A stretch of DNA of 64,000 nucleotides. Origin: Pseudomonas nitroreducens NBRC 12694 (GTDB lineage Bacteria > Pseudomonadota > Gammaproteobacteria > Pseudomonadales > Pseudomonadaceae). Each line of letters starts with the position of its first letter. Position 1 is the first letter of the stretch. Location of the stretch: assembly GCF_002091755.1 (NCBI RefSeq), contig NZ_BDAI01000014.1:62001-126000 (forward strand), read 5' to 3'. Below the pieces are notes generated by a model. The model was not told the DNA's origin and did no database searches. It worked only from the letters and a program-made list of their open reading frames with translations. The position numbers and the translations under genes are program-made. Of this stretch, positions 51,810 through 60,767 are shown one piece after another.

Positions 51810-52301
51810 ATGAGCGCACTGGTTGGCGTGATCATGGGTTCCAAATCCGACTGGAGCACCCTGAGCCACACCGCAGACATGCTGGACAAGCTCGGCATTC
51901 CGTATGAAGTGAAGGTGGTTTCCGCCCACCGTACTCCGGACCTGCTGTTCCAGTACGCCGAAGAGGCCGATGGCCGCGGCATCGAAGTGATCATCGCCGG
52001 TGCCGGCGGCGCCGCCCACCTGCCGGGCATGTGCGCCGCCAAGACCCACCTGCCGGTGCTCGGCGTGCCAGTGCAGTCCTCCATGCTCTCGGGCGTCGAT
52101 TCGCTGCTGTCCATCGTGCAGATGCCCGCGGGCGTCCCGGTCGCCACCCTGGCCATCGGCAAGGCCGGCGCCACCAACGCCGCCCTGCTGTCCGCCAGCA
52201 TCCTGGGCGCCAAGTACCCGAAATACCACGAGGCGCTGAAGCAGTTCCGCGCCACCCAGACCGAGACGGTGCTGGACAATCCCGATCCGCGCGAGGCCTG
52301 A
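51810..52301 (+). CDS. purE: N5-carboxyaminoimidazole ribonucleotide mutase
   Basis: 163 residues from ATG 51810 (MSALVGVIMGSKSDWSTLSH). Class I PurE signatures GSKSDW and SAHRTPD, then AGAGGAAHLPGM and VPVQSSMLSGVDSLLSIVQM. Converts N5-CAIR to CAIR in purine synthesis. Followed after 8 bp by purK, which makes its substrate, a classical operon. The leader contains two hairpins. Confidence 0.96.
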   Translation: MSALVGVIMGSKSDWSTLSHTADMLDKLGIPYEVKVVSAHRTPDLLFQYAEEADGRGIEVIIAGAGGAAHLPGMCAAKTHLPVLGVPVQSSMLSGVDSLLSIVQMPAGVPVATLAIGKAGATNAALLSASILGAKYPKYHEALKQFRATQTETVLDNPDPREA

Positions 52302-52309
52302 GCAGAACC

Positions 52310-53395
52310 ATGAAGATCGGTGTCATCGGTGGCGGCCAGCTGGGCCGCATGCTGTCCCTGGCGGGCACCCCGCTGGGCATGAACTTCGCCTTCCTCGACC
52401 CGGCGCCGGACGCCTGCGCGCAAGCCCTGGGCGAGCACATCCGTGCTGACTACAGCGACCAGGACCACCTGCGCCAACTGGCCGACCAGGTCGACCTGGT
52501 GACCTTCGAGTTCGAGAGCGTCCCGGCCGAGACCGTGGCCTTCCTCTCGCAGTTCGTGCCGGTCTATCCGAACGCCGAGTCGCTGCGCATCGCCCGCGAC
52601 CGCTGGTTCGAGAAGTCCATGTTCAAGGACCTGGGGATTCCGACCCCGGCCTTCGCCGACGTGCAGTCCCAGGCCGACCTCGACGCCGCGGTGGCCAGCA
52701 TCGGCCTGCCGGCAGTGATGAAGACCCGCACCCTGGGCTACGACGGCAAGGGCCAGAAGGTCCTGCGCAAGGCCGAGGACGTCACTGGCGCCTTCGCCGA
52801 ACTGGGCAGCGTGCCCTGCATCCTCGAAGGCTTCGTGCCCTTCACCGGCGAAGTGTCGCTGGTGGCGGTGCGTGCCCGTGATGGCGAGACGCGCTTCTAC
52901 CCGCTGGTGCACAACACCCACGAGAACGGCATCCTGCGCCTCTCCGTGGCGAGCACCGACCATCCGCTGCAGCAGCTGGCCGAGGACTACGTCGGCCGCG
53001 TGCTCGACAAGCTGGCCTATGTCGGTGTGATGGCCTTCGAGTTCTTCGAGGTCGACGGCGGCCTGAAGGCCAACGAGATCGCTCCGCGCGTGCACAACTC
53101 CGGGCACTGGACGATCGAAGGCTCCGAGTGCAGCCAGTTCGAGAACCACGTGCGCGCCATCGCCGGCCTGCCGCTGGGCTCCACGGCGAAAGTGGGCGAG
53201 AGCGCCATGCTCAATTTCATCGGCGAAGTGCCGCCGGTGGCCGAGGTGCTGAACATCGCCGACTGCCACCTGCACCACTACGGCAAGGCCTTCAAGGCCG
53301 GGCGCAAGGTGGGCCACGCCACCCTGCGCAGCGCTGACCTGCCGACCCTGAAGGCGCGTATCGCCGAGGTCGAGGCGTTGATCGCCAGGGGCTGA
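52310..53395 (+). CDS. purK: N5-carboxyaminoimidazole ribonucleotide synthase
   Basis: 361 residues from ATG 52310 (MKIGVIGGGQLGRMLSLAGT). ATP-grasp enzyme: PAVMKTRTLGYDGKGQ loop, CILEGFVPFTGEVSLVAVRA, NEIAPRVHNSGHWTIEG. Carboxylates AIR with ATP and bicarbonate. Terminator directly after the gene. Confidence 0.96.
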   Translation: MKIGVIGGGQLGRMLSLAGTPLGMNFAFLDPAPDACAQALGEHIRADYSDQDHLRQLADQVDLVTFEFESVPAETVAFLSQFVPVYPNAESLRIARDRWFEKSMFKDLGIPTPAFADVQSQADLDAAVASIGLPAVMKTRTLGYDGKGQKVLRKAEDVTGAFAELGSVPCILEGFVPFTGEVSLVAVRARDGETRFYPLVHNTHENGILRLSVASTDHPLQQLAEDYVGRVLDKLAYVGVMAFEFFEVDGGLKANEIAPRVHNSGHWTIEGSECSQFENHVRAIAGLPLGSTAKVGESAMLNFIGEVPPVAEVLNIADCHLHHYGKAFKAGRKVGHATLRSADLPTLKARIAEVEALIARG

Positions 53396-53415
53396 CCGTT
53401 ACGGTGCTCCGAAAG

Positions 53416-53446
53416 AAGCCGCGTCAATCACTGGCGCGGCTTTTTT
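53416..53446 (+). terminator. Intrinsic terminator after purK
   Basis: AAGCCGCG and CGCGGCTT stem, 11-base loop, T6 run (53441-53446). Confidence 0.88.
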
Positions 53447-53591
53447 CATGCCGGTCTTCCACAACGCTGTAAGGCTGGCGAAACACCGGCAGTCGCTCTG
53501 GGGCGCGGCAAAACACGGAACGCCGACGTTTCCTACACTGTCCCATGACAAGCGCGTACTCACCGCGCTCAACCCACAAGGAGGGTTTGTC

Positions 53592-53837
53592 ATGGGATTA
53601 ATCGGAACCATCGTCATCGGCCTGATCGTCGGACTCATCGCACGCTTCCTCAAGCCCGGCGATGACAGCATGGGCTGGATCATGACCATCCTGATCGGCA
53701 TCGGCGGCTCGCTGTTGGCCACCTATGGCGGCCAGGCGCTGGGCATCTACGCGGCCGGCCAGGCGGCAGGCTTCATCGGCGCGGTGATCGGCGCCATCGT
53801 GCTGCTGGTCATTTACGGCCTGATCAAGAAGAATTGA
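53592..53837 (+). CDS. GlsB/YeaQ/YmgE family stress membrane protein
   Basis: 81 residues from ATG 53592 with a strong AGGAGGG site. Three hydrophobic glycine-rich helices (MGLIGTIVIGLIVGLIARFL; GWIMTILIGIGGSLLATYGG; GFIGAVIGAIVLLVIYGLIK) typical of the transglycosylase-associated/YeaQ family in the inner membrane. Members are often stress-induced; mechanism unknown. Single gene after the purK terminator. Confidence 0.9.
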   Translation: MGLIGTIVIGLIVGLIARFLKPGDDSMGWIMTILIGIGGSLLATYGGQALGIYAAGQAAGFIGAVIGAIVLLVIYGLIKKN

Positions 53838-53848
53838 CGGTGAATTCC

Positions 53849-53876
53849 GGCCCTCTCCCACCAGGGGGAGGGCGCT
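53849..53876. repeat. CTCTCCC-type palindrome
   Basis: CCCTCTCCCACCAGGGGGAG GGCG, a short copy between the YeaQ-like and DUF3299 genes. Confidence 0.65.
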
Positions 53877-53921
53877 GGAGGAATATCCCGCCTGTGCCCG
53901 ACCGGGCCTCTCGAGTCCACG

Positions 53922-54464
53922 ATGCGCCGACCATTGCTCGCCTGCTGCCTGATTCTGCTGACTTCCCTGGCGTCCGCCGCCGAACTCCCGGAAACCGACT
54001 GGCTGTCCCTGATGCCGCCCAGTGATCGCAAGGCGCTGGAAAACATGCCGGAAATCACCCACAACGGCCCCGAGGCCAATGGCACCTTCACCAACAAGGG
54101 CGGGCTCAAGCAGTCCGACAAGAAGCTGCCGCAGGTGATGTACTCGACCAAAACCGTTGCCGCGCTCAATGGCAAGGCGCTGCGTCTGGGCGGCTACCCG
54201 GTGCCGCTGGAGAACGACGCCAAGGGGCGTGTCACCGAATTCTTCCTGGTGCCTTACCCAGGCGCCTGCATCCATGTGCCGCCGCCGCCGCCGAACCAGA
54301 TCGTGCTGGTGCGCTACCCCAAGGGCATCCGGATCGACGATATCTACAACCCGATCTGGGTCAGCGGCACGCTGAAGGTCGAAAAGGTCAGCAATGACCT
54401 GGCCGATGCGGCCTACGCCATCGACGACGCCAAGGTGCGGCCGGTGGAGGAGAGCGATCTGTAG
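53922..54464 (+). CDS. DUF3299 periplasmic protein
   Basis: 180 residues from ATG 53922. Signal peptide MRRPLLACCLILLTSLASAA. The mature domain has LPETDWLSLMPPSDRKALEN, ALRLGGYPVPLENDAKGRVT, FFLVPYPGACIHVPPPPPNQ and VWVSGTL-like end, the DUF3299 pattern with an invariant Cys-His-Pro-Pro-Pro stretch that could bind a metal. Function unknown. Monocistronic. Confidence 0.85.
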   Translation: MRRPLLACCLILLTSLASAAELPETDWLSLMPPSDRKALENMPEITHNGPEANGTFTNKGGLKQSDKKLPQVMYSTKTVAALNGKALRLGGYPVPLENDAKGRVTEFFLVPYPGACIHVPPPPPNQIVLVRYPKGIRIDDIYNPIWVSGTLKVEKVSNDLADAAYAIDDAKVRPVEESDL

Positions 54465-54517
54465 GGTATTGCCCTCGTAGGAGCAACGGTCTTCTTCAGA
54501 TAAGTCCGTGCCAGTGC

Positions 54518-54661
54518 CTTCCCTCACCCCAGCCCTCTCCCTTTGGGAGAGGGCTGGGGTGAGGGCCGCCCCAAGCGCAGAAGCATCTCGTAGGAGACTC
54601 CGTCCGCGATTGGCGTCCGGCCCGATGCGGACCGATCGCAGACGGAGTCCGCTCCTACGTA
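54518..54661. repeat. Perfect CTCACCCC...CTCTCCC palindrome and ACGGAGTCCG-type repeat
   Basis: CCCTCACCCCAGCCCTCTCC with its complete mirror forms one long palindrome around TTTGG at 54522-54565, the best copy in the window. It is followed at 54589-54660 by GTAGGAGACTCCGTCCGCGA facing GCAGACGGAGTCCGCTCCTA. Confidence 0.85.
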
Positions 54662-54680
54662 TTGTCATACCGCTGAGGCA

Positions 54681-55592
54681 TCAGCCCTCCAGCGGTTTGC
54701 CCCAGATTTCCACCGTCATCGTTTCGCTGCGTCCCGGCGCCACGCTCATCACGTCGTCCCAGACCCGCGCGGTCTCGATACACAGCATCTGCTGCCAGGC
54801 ATCGTCGGGGAACTGTGACAGGCGCGCGGCCTTGTCGATCCAGGGGTTCCACACCACCGCCGAGCGCGAACCGCTGGCCTTGATGTGGATGTCGCGCTCC
54901 CAGGCCGGGTCGCGGATCACCAGCGGCCTCTCCACGTCCAGGTAGATGCGGTCGGTTTCCCCGGCAATTCGCACCACGCCGTGTTGCTCGCGTAGCTCCC
55001 AGTTTTCCAGCGTTTCGACATAGCGGCAGCCCTGCAGCCCCTCGATGCTGGCCTGGCGCGCGTCGCCTACGGCGAAGTAGGTGTGCAGGGCCTGGCTGAT
55101 CGGCAACGACGCGGTGCCCAGGTTGTGGGTGGTCATTTCCAGCGTCAGGTGTTCGCCGAAGCGCATCACCAGCTCCAGCCGTGCGGAGTGGGCCCAGCCC
55201 GGCAGACCGTTGCGCGCGTCGAAGCTGAAGTGCACGGAAAGCTGGCCCAGCTCGTCGGCGATATCGTCCAGCTGCCAGTCCAGCGCTCGCACCAGGCCGT
55301 GGGCGGGGGGCTTGTCGCCCTGGTAGGCGGTACGGATTTCCACCGGGTTGCGCTCCAGGTTGCCGAACCAGGGCCAGCAGACGGGCGCGCCGCCGCGCAG
55401 CGACTGGCCATGGCGGTACTCCGCGGTGTCGCTCAGCCATACCAGCGGCGGTTGCTCGTGGGGCTGGTAGCTCAGCAGTTGCGCGCCCTGCTGGGCAATC
55501 AGGGCTTCACCATAAGCGGTATGGATGCGCCAACAGGGCAGCTCATCGATCTGCACCTGTTCGACGCGGGGAGTCTGGATGTCGCTGCTCAT
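54681..55592 (-). CDS. D-hexose-6-phosphate mutarotase family protein
   Basis: 303 residues from ATG 55592. Aldose-1-epimerase superfamily, YeaD group: GEALIAQQGAQLLSYQPHEQ, RGGAPVCWPWFGN, AHGLVRALDW with the first catalytic histidine, ISQALHTYFAVGD with the second, and VVWNPWIDKAARLSQFPDDA. Interconverts anomers of glucose-6-phosphate-like sugars. Monocistronic on the minus strand. Confidence 0.9.
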   Translation of the reverse strand: MSSDIQTPRVEQVQIDELPCWRIHTAYGEALIAQQGAQLLSYQPHEQPPLVWLSDTAEYRHGQSLRGGAPVCWPWFGNLERNPVEIRTAYQGDKPPAHGLVRALDWQLDDIADELGQLSVHFSFDARNGLPGWAHSARLELVMRFGEHLTLEMTTHNLGTASLPISQALHTYFAVGDARQASIEGLQGCRYVETLENWELREQHGVVRIAGETDRIYLDVERPLVIRDPAWERDIHIKASGSRSAVVWNPWIDKAARLSQFPDDAWQQMLCIETARVWDDVMSVAPGRSETMTVEIWGKPLEG

Positions 55593-55673
55593 GGTGGTCT
55601 CCGGGACTGCGCTGCGAAAGTTTCAGTATCACCGATCCTTCGCGGCGCAGGCAGTTCCCGGAGAATGAAAAGA

Positions 55674-56354
55674 TCAGCGCAGGCGCAGCTCTGCCAGGTG
55701 TGCGCGCTGTCGCCCTTCGCCGTCGAAGTTGGACGCACCCAGCCAAGCCTCGAAGGCCTGCTCGCAGCGCGGCCACTCGCTGTCGATGATGGAGAACCAG
55801 GCGGTGTCGCGGTTGCGGTCCTTGACTACCGTAGCCTGGCGGAAAGTGCCCTCGAAGACGAAGCCCAGGCGCTCGGCGGCGCGCATGGAGCGGGCGTTGA
55901 GTGCGTTGCACTTCCATTCCAGGCGGCGGTAGCCCATCTCGAAGGCCCACTTGGCCAGCAGGTACACGGCCTCGGTGGAGGCCGGCGAGCGCTGCATCAC
56001 GCGGCCGTAGGCAATGTGGCCGATTTCGATGCTGCCGTCCTTGGGGAAGATCCGCAGGTAGCTGAGCAGGCCGACAGCGCGGCCGTTCGTACGGTCGATC
56101 ACGGCGAAGAACAGCGGGTCATTGCTCGCCGCGTTGCCCGCCAGCCAGGCATCGAACGGCGCGCGTTCGGGGAAGGGCCCGTAGGGCAGGTAGTCCCACA
56201 GGAGCGGGTCGGAATCCGGACCTTGCAGCGCTAGCCACAGGTCATCGCCGTGGAGGGCGACGTCCAGCGGCACGAGGTTGATGCTGCGGCCGGTCAGGGT
56301 GCGGCGTTCGGGGCTGGCGGCGGGGTGCCAGTTCAGCAGGGGTTGGTCGTTCAT
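55674..56354 (-). CDS. GNAT family N-acetyltransferase, RimJ/RimL-like
   Basis: 226 residues from ATG 56354. Acetyltransf_3-type: RTLTGRSINLVPLDVALHGD, IGHIAYGRVMQRSPASTEAV, EMGYRRLEWKCNALNARSMR, AAERLGFVFEGTFRQATVVK with the acetyl-CoA loop region. Similar proteins in Pseudomonas acetylate protein N-termini or small amines. Ends 12 bp after a second GNAT gene in the same direction, probable two-gene operon. Confidence 0.88.
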   Translation of the reverse strand: MNDQPLLNWHPAASPERRTLTGRSINLVPLDVALHGDDLWLALQGPDSDPLLWDYLPYGPFPERAPFDAWLAGNAASNDPLFFAVIDRTNGRAVGLLSYLRIFPKDGSIEIGHIAYGRVMQRSPASTEAVYLLAKWAFEMGYRRLEWKCNALNARSMRAAERLGFVFEGTFRQATVVKDRNRDTAWFSIIDSEWPRCEQAFEAWLGASNFDGEGRQRAHLAELRLR

Positions 56355-56366
56355 GGGCGCTCCGGC

Positions 56367-56816
56367 TCAGAGAATCTTGCGGTACTGGACGAACCCGGAG
56401 CGGTCGGCGATCCGGTCGTAGAGGAACATGGCGTCGGTGTTGCTCTCGTGGGTCAGCCAGTGCACCCGCGAGGCGCCGTTGGCGCGGGCGTCGGCGTAGA
56501 CGTGTTCGATCAACTGCGCGCCGATGCCGCCGCCGCGCTGGCCTTCAGCGACGTACAGGTCCTGCAGGTAGACGTAGTCGCCCTGGGTCCAGCAGGAGCG
56601 GTGGTAGATGAAGTGCACCAGGCCGATGGCCTCGCCGTCGCGCCAGGCGAGGGCCGCGTGCATCGGCTCGGCCGCATCGAGGAAACGCTGCCAGGTGACC
56701 GCGCTGGTGGCCTCATCGATGGTGGTCTTGTAGAAGCGCTGGTAGCCCTGCCAGAGCGGCAGCCAGGCGGCGTGATCATCGGTGGTGATCGGGCGAATCT
56801 CGACAGCGGAAGACAT
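56367..56816 (-). CDS. GNAT family N-acetyltransferase
   Basis: 149 residues from ATG 56816. Compact GNAT: VEIRPITTDDHAAWLPLWQG, DYVYLQDLYVAEGQRGGGIG with the acetyl-CoA-binding RGGGIG and AQLIEHVYADARANGASRVH. Substrate unknown. Divergent from the MocR-type regulator 117 bp away, which may control it. Confidence 0.9.
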   Translation of the reverse strand: MSSAVEIRPITTDDHAAWLPLWQGYQRFYKTTIDEATSAVTWQRFLDAAEPMHAALAWRDGEAIGLVHFIYHRSCWTQGDYVYLQDLYVAEGQRGGGIGAQLIEHVYADARANGASRVHWLTHESNTDAMFLYDRIADRSGFVQYRKIL

Positions 56817-56932
56817 GGTGACGGCCTTGTGTGCGTTGGAATGCTTCCAGCCTAGGCGCTGAATTGGTTCTGCTAAAGAGCCATTCGTGATCAAATCAAA
56901 GGAACCATTGCCGCTGCCCTGGAAGCTGCCCC

Positions 56933-58387
56933 ATGAGTGTTCCGCTGCCTTTCAACCCGTCCGGTATTCGCCTCGATCCCGCGCGCCCGCTGGGGCTGCA
57001 GTTGTTCCAGGCGCTGCGTGAGCGGATTCTCGATGGCCGCCTCGCGGCGCGTTCGCGATTGCCGGCCAGCCGCGACCTGGCGGCGTCGCTGAATGTTTCC
57101 CGCAATACCGTGGTGCGCGCCTACGAGCAGCTCTACGCCGAGGGCTATATCGAGGGGCGTACTGGCGATGGAACCTATGTGGCCGAACGGGTGCAGCCCT
57201 CTGTTGATACGGTGCGCAACGAAACGCGCAGCCCCGACGCACCGTCGCTGGAGCGCCTCGCGCGCCATCATCTGCCGCTGCCGCCCACCGGTGCGCCGCG
57301 CGCTTTCCGGGTCGGTGTGCCGGCCTTCGATCTCTTTCCCTTCGATACCTGGGCGCGTCTGCAGGCGCGCTTCTGGCGCGATCCGCCGCTGGACTGCCTG
57401 GGCTACGGCGACCCGGCCGGCGAGCAGCGCCTGCGCGAACTGGTCGCCGCCTACCTGCGCAGTACCCGCGGCCTGCACTGCGACGCCGGGCAGATCATCA
57501 TCACCAGCGGTGCCCAGCAGGGCATCGCGCTGTGCGCGCAGGTACTGCTGGCCGAGGGTGACGGCGCAGCCATCGAGAACCCCGGCTACCGCGCCGCCGG
57601 GCATGCGTTCGCCACAGCGGGTGCGCATCTGCATGGCGTTGCGGTGGACGCGGACGGTCTGCGTACCGACCAACTGGAGCAATTGCCGGATTGCCGGCTG
57701 GTCTACGTCACGCCTTCGCACCAGTACCCCACCGGCGTAACGCTCTCGCTGGCGCGCCGTCTGGAGTTGCTGGAATGGGCCGAGCGCAGCAACGGCTGGA
57801 TCGTCGAAGACGACTACGACGGCGAGTACCGCTACAGCGGCACGCCACTGATGCCGCTGGCGGCGTTGGACCGGCACGACCGCGTGCTCTACGTCGGCAC
57901 CTTCTGCAAGATCGCCTTCCCCGCGCTGCGTCTGGGCTATCTCGTCGTGCCGCCGGCGCTGGCGCAGGCCTTTGCCCGCCGCCGCGCGCTGGACGTACGC
58001 CACTCGGAGGTCGGCACCCAGCGGGTGATGGCCGACTTCATCGCCGAAGGGCACTTCCAGCGGCATGTCCGTCGTATGCGCCGGGCCGCTCGCAGCCGCC
58101 GTGACGCGCTGCTGCGTGGCTGGCCGGAGGTCGCCGGCTGTGCAGCGATGCCGACGGTGGACGCTGGCCTGCACCTGTGCGTGCGGGTCGATAGCCGCGA
58201 GCGAGAGTTGGAATTGGTGCGGCGCGCGGCGTCCGTCGGCGTGGAGGTAAATGCCCTGAGCGATTACTGGCTGCCAGAGTCCACCGAGCCGGAAGACCAG
58301 CGTGCCGGACTGGTGCTGGGCTTCGCGGCGGTGCCGGAGGCGCGGATCGCCGAGGCGCTCAAGGCCCTGCGCAAGGCCTGGGCGTAG
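56933..58387 (+). CDS. MocR/PdxR-type GntR regulator with aminotransferase domain
   Basis: 484 residues from ATG 56933. N-terminal GntR winged helix (LGLQLFQALRERILDGRLAA; LAASLNVSRNTVVRAYEQLY) linked to a fold-type I aminotransferase-like domain with PLP lysine in LYVGTFCKIAFPALRLGYLV and VEDDYDGEYRYSG. MocR proteins sense PLP or amino compounds. Divergent from the two GNAT genes, its probable targets. Confidence 0.92.
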   Translation: MSVPLPFNPSGIRLDPARPLGLQLFQALRERILDGRLAARSRLPASRDLAASLNVSRNTVVRAYEQLYAEGYIEGRTGDGTYVAERVQPSVDTVRNETRSPDAPSLERLARHHLPLPPTGAPRAFRVGVPAFDLFPFDTWARLQARFWRDPPLDCLGYGDPAGEQRLRELVAAYLRSTRGLHCDAGQIIITSGAQQGIALCAQVLLAEGDGAAIENPGYRAAGHAFATAGAHLHGVAVDADGLRTDQLEQLPDCRLVYVTPSHQYPTGVTLSLARRLELLEWAERSNGWIVEDDYDGEYRYSGTPLMPLAALDRHDRVLYVGTFCKIAFPALRLGYLVVPPALAQAFARRRALDVRHSEVGTQRVMADFIAEGHFQRHVRRMRRAARSRRDALLRGWPEVAGCAAMPTVDAGLHLCVRVDSRERELELVRRAASVGVEVNALSDYWLPESTEPEDQRAGLVLGFAAVPEARIAEALKALRKAWA

Positions 58388-58472
58388 GGCGAATGACCGT
58401 TCACGGTTATCCGCCGTCCGGCCCCTGGCACGGCGGTTTTGGCGGATAACGCTTGAGGCGTTATGCGCCCGA
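58384..58472. repeat. Facing GTAGGGCG-type palindromes
   Basis: GTAGGGCGAATGACCGTTCA mirrored to CGGTTATCCGCCG (58385-58417), then GGCGGATAACGCTTGAGGCG to TTATGCGCCC (58441-58470). Confidence 0.8.
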
Positions 58473-58575
58473 AGTCGTGTCCTGACACCTGGTTATTTCC
58501 TTAGCTGACTTACGAAGTTGGCGGGAGGCACTACGCTCCCTAGACTGTCGCCCTCTCGAAAAACCCGGAGCCGCC

Positions 58576-59777
58576 ATGAGCCTCGCCTTGTCCACCGTCC
58601 CCGAGCGCAAGTCCAGCGCGCTCTGGATTGCCTTCCTTCTGTTGCTGGCCGGCGCGCTGTTCCTCGCCCAGGCGGTAAGCGGGCGCCAGGCACTGTTGTT
58701 CCTGGTCGGCGGTGCGCTGGGGCTGACCCTTTACCACGCAGCGTTTGGTTTCACCTCCGCCTGGCGCGTGTTCATCCGTGAACGGCGTGGCGCCGGCTTG
58801 CGCGCACAGATGGTGATGCTGGCCATCGCGGTGCTGCTGTTCTTCCCGGCGCTTGCGGCCGGTACGCTGTTCGGCGAGCCAGTGAAGGGGCTGGTATCAC
58901 CGGCCGGAACATCGGTGATCGTCGGCGCGTTCATCTTCGGTATCGGCATGCAGCTGGGCGGCGGCTGCGCTTCCGGCACGCTGTTCACCGTGGGCGGCGG
59001 CAATGCGCGGATGCTGGTGACCTTGCTGTTCTTCATCCTCAGTTCGGTGATCGCCACCCACCATATCGGCTGGTGGTTCGCCCTGCCGTCGTTGCCGCCG
59101 ACCTCGATCGTCCAGTCCCTTGGTCTGTTCCCCGCGCTGATACTGAGCCTGGCGCTGTTTGCCGGCATTGCAGCCGTCAGCGTCGTGCTGGAGCGTCGTC
59201 GCCATGGCGTGCTGGAGCTGATAGCGAGCAATGGCGAGCACGGTGCCGGTCGCTTCCTTCGCGGTCCCTGGCCGCTGGTGTGGGGCGCCGTGGCACTGGC
59301 TTTGCTGAACTTCGCGACCCTGGCGCTGGCCGGGCGTCCGTGGGGCGTCACTTCGGCTTTCGCCCTGGGGGGCGCGAAGGCGTTCGAGAGCCTGGGGATA
59401 GCCGTCGACCAATGGGCGTTCTGGCAGGCCGACGCCAACGCCAAGGCGCTGGCTGCGCCGGTCTGGCAGGACGTCACCAGCGTCATGGACTTCGGCATCA
59501 TGATCGGTGCATTGCTGGCCGCCGGCCTCGCCGGTCGCTTCGCACCGAGCCTGAAGATTCCCGCTCGCTCGCTGGTCGCGGCAGTGATCGGCGGCCTGCT
59601 GCTGGGCTACGGTGCGCGGCTGGCCTACGGCTGCAATATCGGTGCGTACTTCAGCGGCATCGCCTCCGGCAGTCTGCATGGCTGGTCGCGGCGTTCTTCG
59701 GCAATACCGTGGGGGTGCGCCTGCGGCCGATCTTCTTCCCCGCCGAGCGCGTGGAAGAGCGCCTGACCGGCTGCTGA
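58576..59777 (+). pseudogene. YeeE/YedE-family sulfur transporter with C-terminal frameshift
   Basis: Starts at ATG 58576 and runs in frame to a stop at 59766 (396 residues). Some ten membrane helices and the two family cysteine motifs are present (GGGCASGTLFTVGGGN; YGCNIGAYFSGIASGSLHGW). Directly after HGW the frame turns to low-complexity SRRSSAIPWGCACGRSSSPP, whereas another frame reads LVAAFFGNTVGVRLRPIFFP then AERVEERLTGC to a stop at 59777, the expected family C-terminus. A deletion of bases near 59683 (for instance 10 bp between GGCTGG repeats) would explain it. Whether the product works, or this is a sequencing error, is open. Confidence 0.75.
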
Positions 59778-59778
59778 G

Positions 59779-59949
59779 TCAGGCCGGGCGGGGCGTTTCG
59801 CGCTCTGCCCAGTAGGTCTGCCTGTGGCCGCGCGCCTGGTAGTCCCGCACCAGGGTTTCGGCCTCGGCGCGGGTCAGCTGGCGGCGCATGACGAAGCGGT
59901 TGCCGTTGTCGTCCAGGCGCAGCAGGCACCAGTCCCGCTCCTCAGGCAT
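59779..59949 (-). CDS. Small conserved-looking 56-residue protein
   Basis: From ATG 59949 (MPEERDWCLLRLDDNGNRFV), overlapping the end of the HdeD-type gene by 8 bp (ATGCCTGA), so it is probably translated by coupling. Composition is normal for a small soluble protein: MRRQLTRAEAETLVRDYQAR then GHRQTYWAERE. Codon use is like its neighbours. No family recognised. Convergent with and two bases from the YeeE-type frame end. Confidence 0.72.
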   Translation of the reverse strand: MPEERDWCLLRLDDNGNRFVMRRQLTRAEAETLVRDYQARGHRQTYWAERETPRPA

Positions 59950-60502
59950 TGAAGGTCGATGTCTTGCGCAGGCGCAGCGCGAGCAGGATCAGCAGGACAC
60001 CGAAGAACACCGAGTAAGCGCCGATCACCCAGGCCACAGCGATCGCCCCGGCACCTGGATTGCCGATCATCAGCACACCAAACAGCACCGACACCACGCC
60101 GGAAAGCCCCAGCCACCATTCGTTCTGCAGCGCCTTGCGCAGACGGATGGCGGCGATGATCTGCAGCACCCCCATCACCAGCGCCCAGCCGGCGATCAGC
60201 ATCAGCAGGCCGAGCGCAGTCAGCTGTGGCCAGAAGAAGGCGACCAGCCCGGCAGCAATCCCCAGCACTCCCACCAGCACTAGCGGCCACAAGGGCCGGC
60301 CGGATTCGCGCATCTGCGCGGCGGCGATCAGGGTGAAGAGTCCGTCGACGAAGGCGTAGGCGCCGAAGAACAGCACCATCACCGTCAGCACGATGCCTGG
60401 CCAGACCATGGCGAGGATGCCGAACAGCAGGGCGGCGACGCCGCGCAGGGCGATCCATTTCCAGTGGCGGCCCAGGGCTTGCCAGAGTGGGTGTTGCGGC
60501 AT
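59942..60502 (-). CDS. HdeD/DUF308 family membrane protein
   Basis: 186 residues from ATG 60502 with GAGGAA upstream. Six hydrophobic helices in pairs (WIALRGVAALLFGILAMVWP; LWPLVLVGVLGIAAGLVAFF; LGLLMLIAGWALVMGVLQII), the DUF308 repeat of HdeD acid-resistance proteins. Inner membrane, function in stress inferred. Downstream gene overlaps. Its 5' region contains an intrinsic terminator (60574-60601) that could act as an attenuator. Confidence 0.9.
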   Translation of the reverse strand: MPQHPLWQALGRHWKWIALRGVAALLFGILAMVWPGIVLTVMVLFFGAYAFVDGLFTLIAAAQMRESGRPLWPLVLVGVLGIAAGLVAFFWPQLTALGLLMLIAGWALVMGVLQIIAAIRLRKALQNEWWLGLSGVVSVLFGVLMIGNPGAGAIAVAWVIGAYSVFFGVLLILLALRLRKTSTFNA

Positions 60503-60573
60503 GGCGGCGTTCCTCGCGAGGGGTATGAGTGAAACCATAGTCGTTGGCGCCCGGCGCAGGTCCTGACGTAGGG

Positions 60574-60601
60574 CAAAAGAAAGCCCGGCATGGGCCGGGC
60601 T
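60574..60601 (-). terminator. Intrinsic terminator on the minus strand between betI and the HdeD gene
   Basis: AGCCCGG/CCGGGCT stem with 6-base loop followed on the minus strand by TTTCTTTTG. It would stop transcription coming from the divergent bet promoter toward the HdeD gene. Confidence 0.65.
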
Positions 60602-60604
60602 GTG

Positions 60605-60761
60605 AAGGGCCCGTCGCAACGGGCAGGTGCCGTCAGGCGACGTCACCGGGGAGAGCGGCTACGACACATCCGGTGCGGATTCTGCGATCCTTGCGGGTTG
60701 GAGTGTGGCGTAGCGATGAACGGTACGGGCCCCGCCATGCGGGCGCCTGGGGGTGTTGATG
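60605..60761 (-). ncRNA. Candidate divergent small RNA or leader from the bet control region
   Basis: On the minus strand a promoter TTGAAC-17-TATGCT (60796-60768) would start transcription near 60761. Before the terminator lie hairpins GGTG.CGTC/GACG.CACC (60626-60647) and GCCCGT/ACGGGC (60609-60624). No ORF with a ribosome site was found. It could be an sRNA of roughly 190 nt or the leader of the HdeD gene. In E. coli the divergent gene at this place is betT, which is absent here. Confidence 0.35.
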
Positions 60762-60767
60762 CAACGC

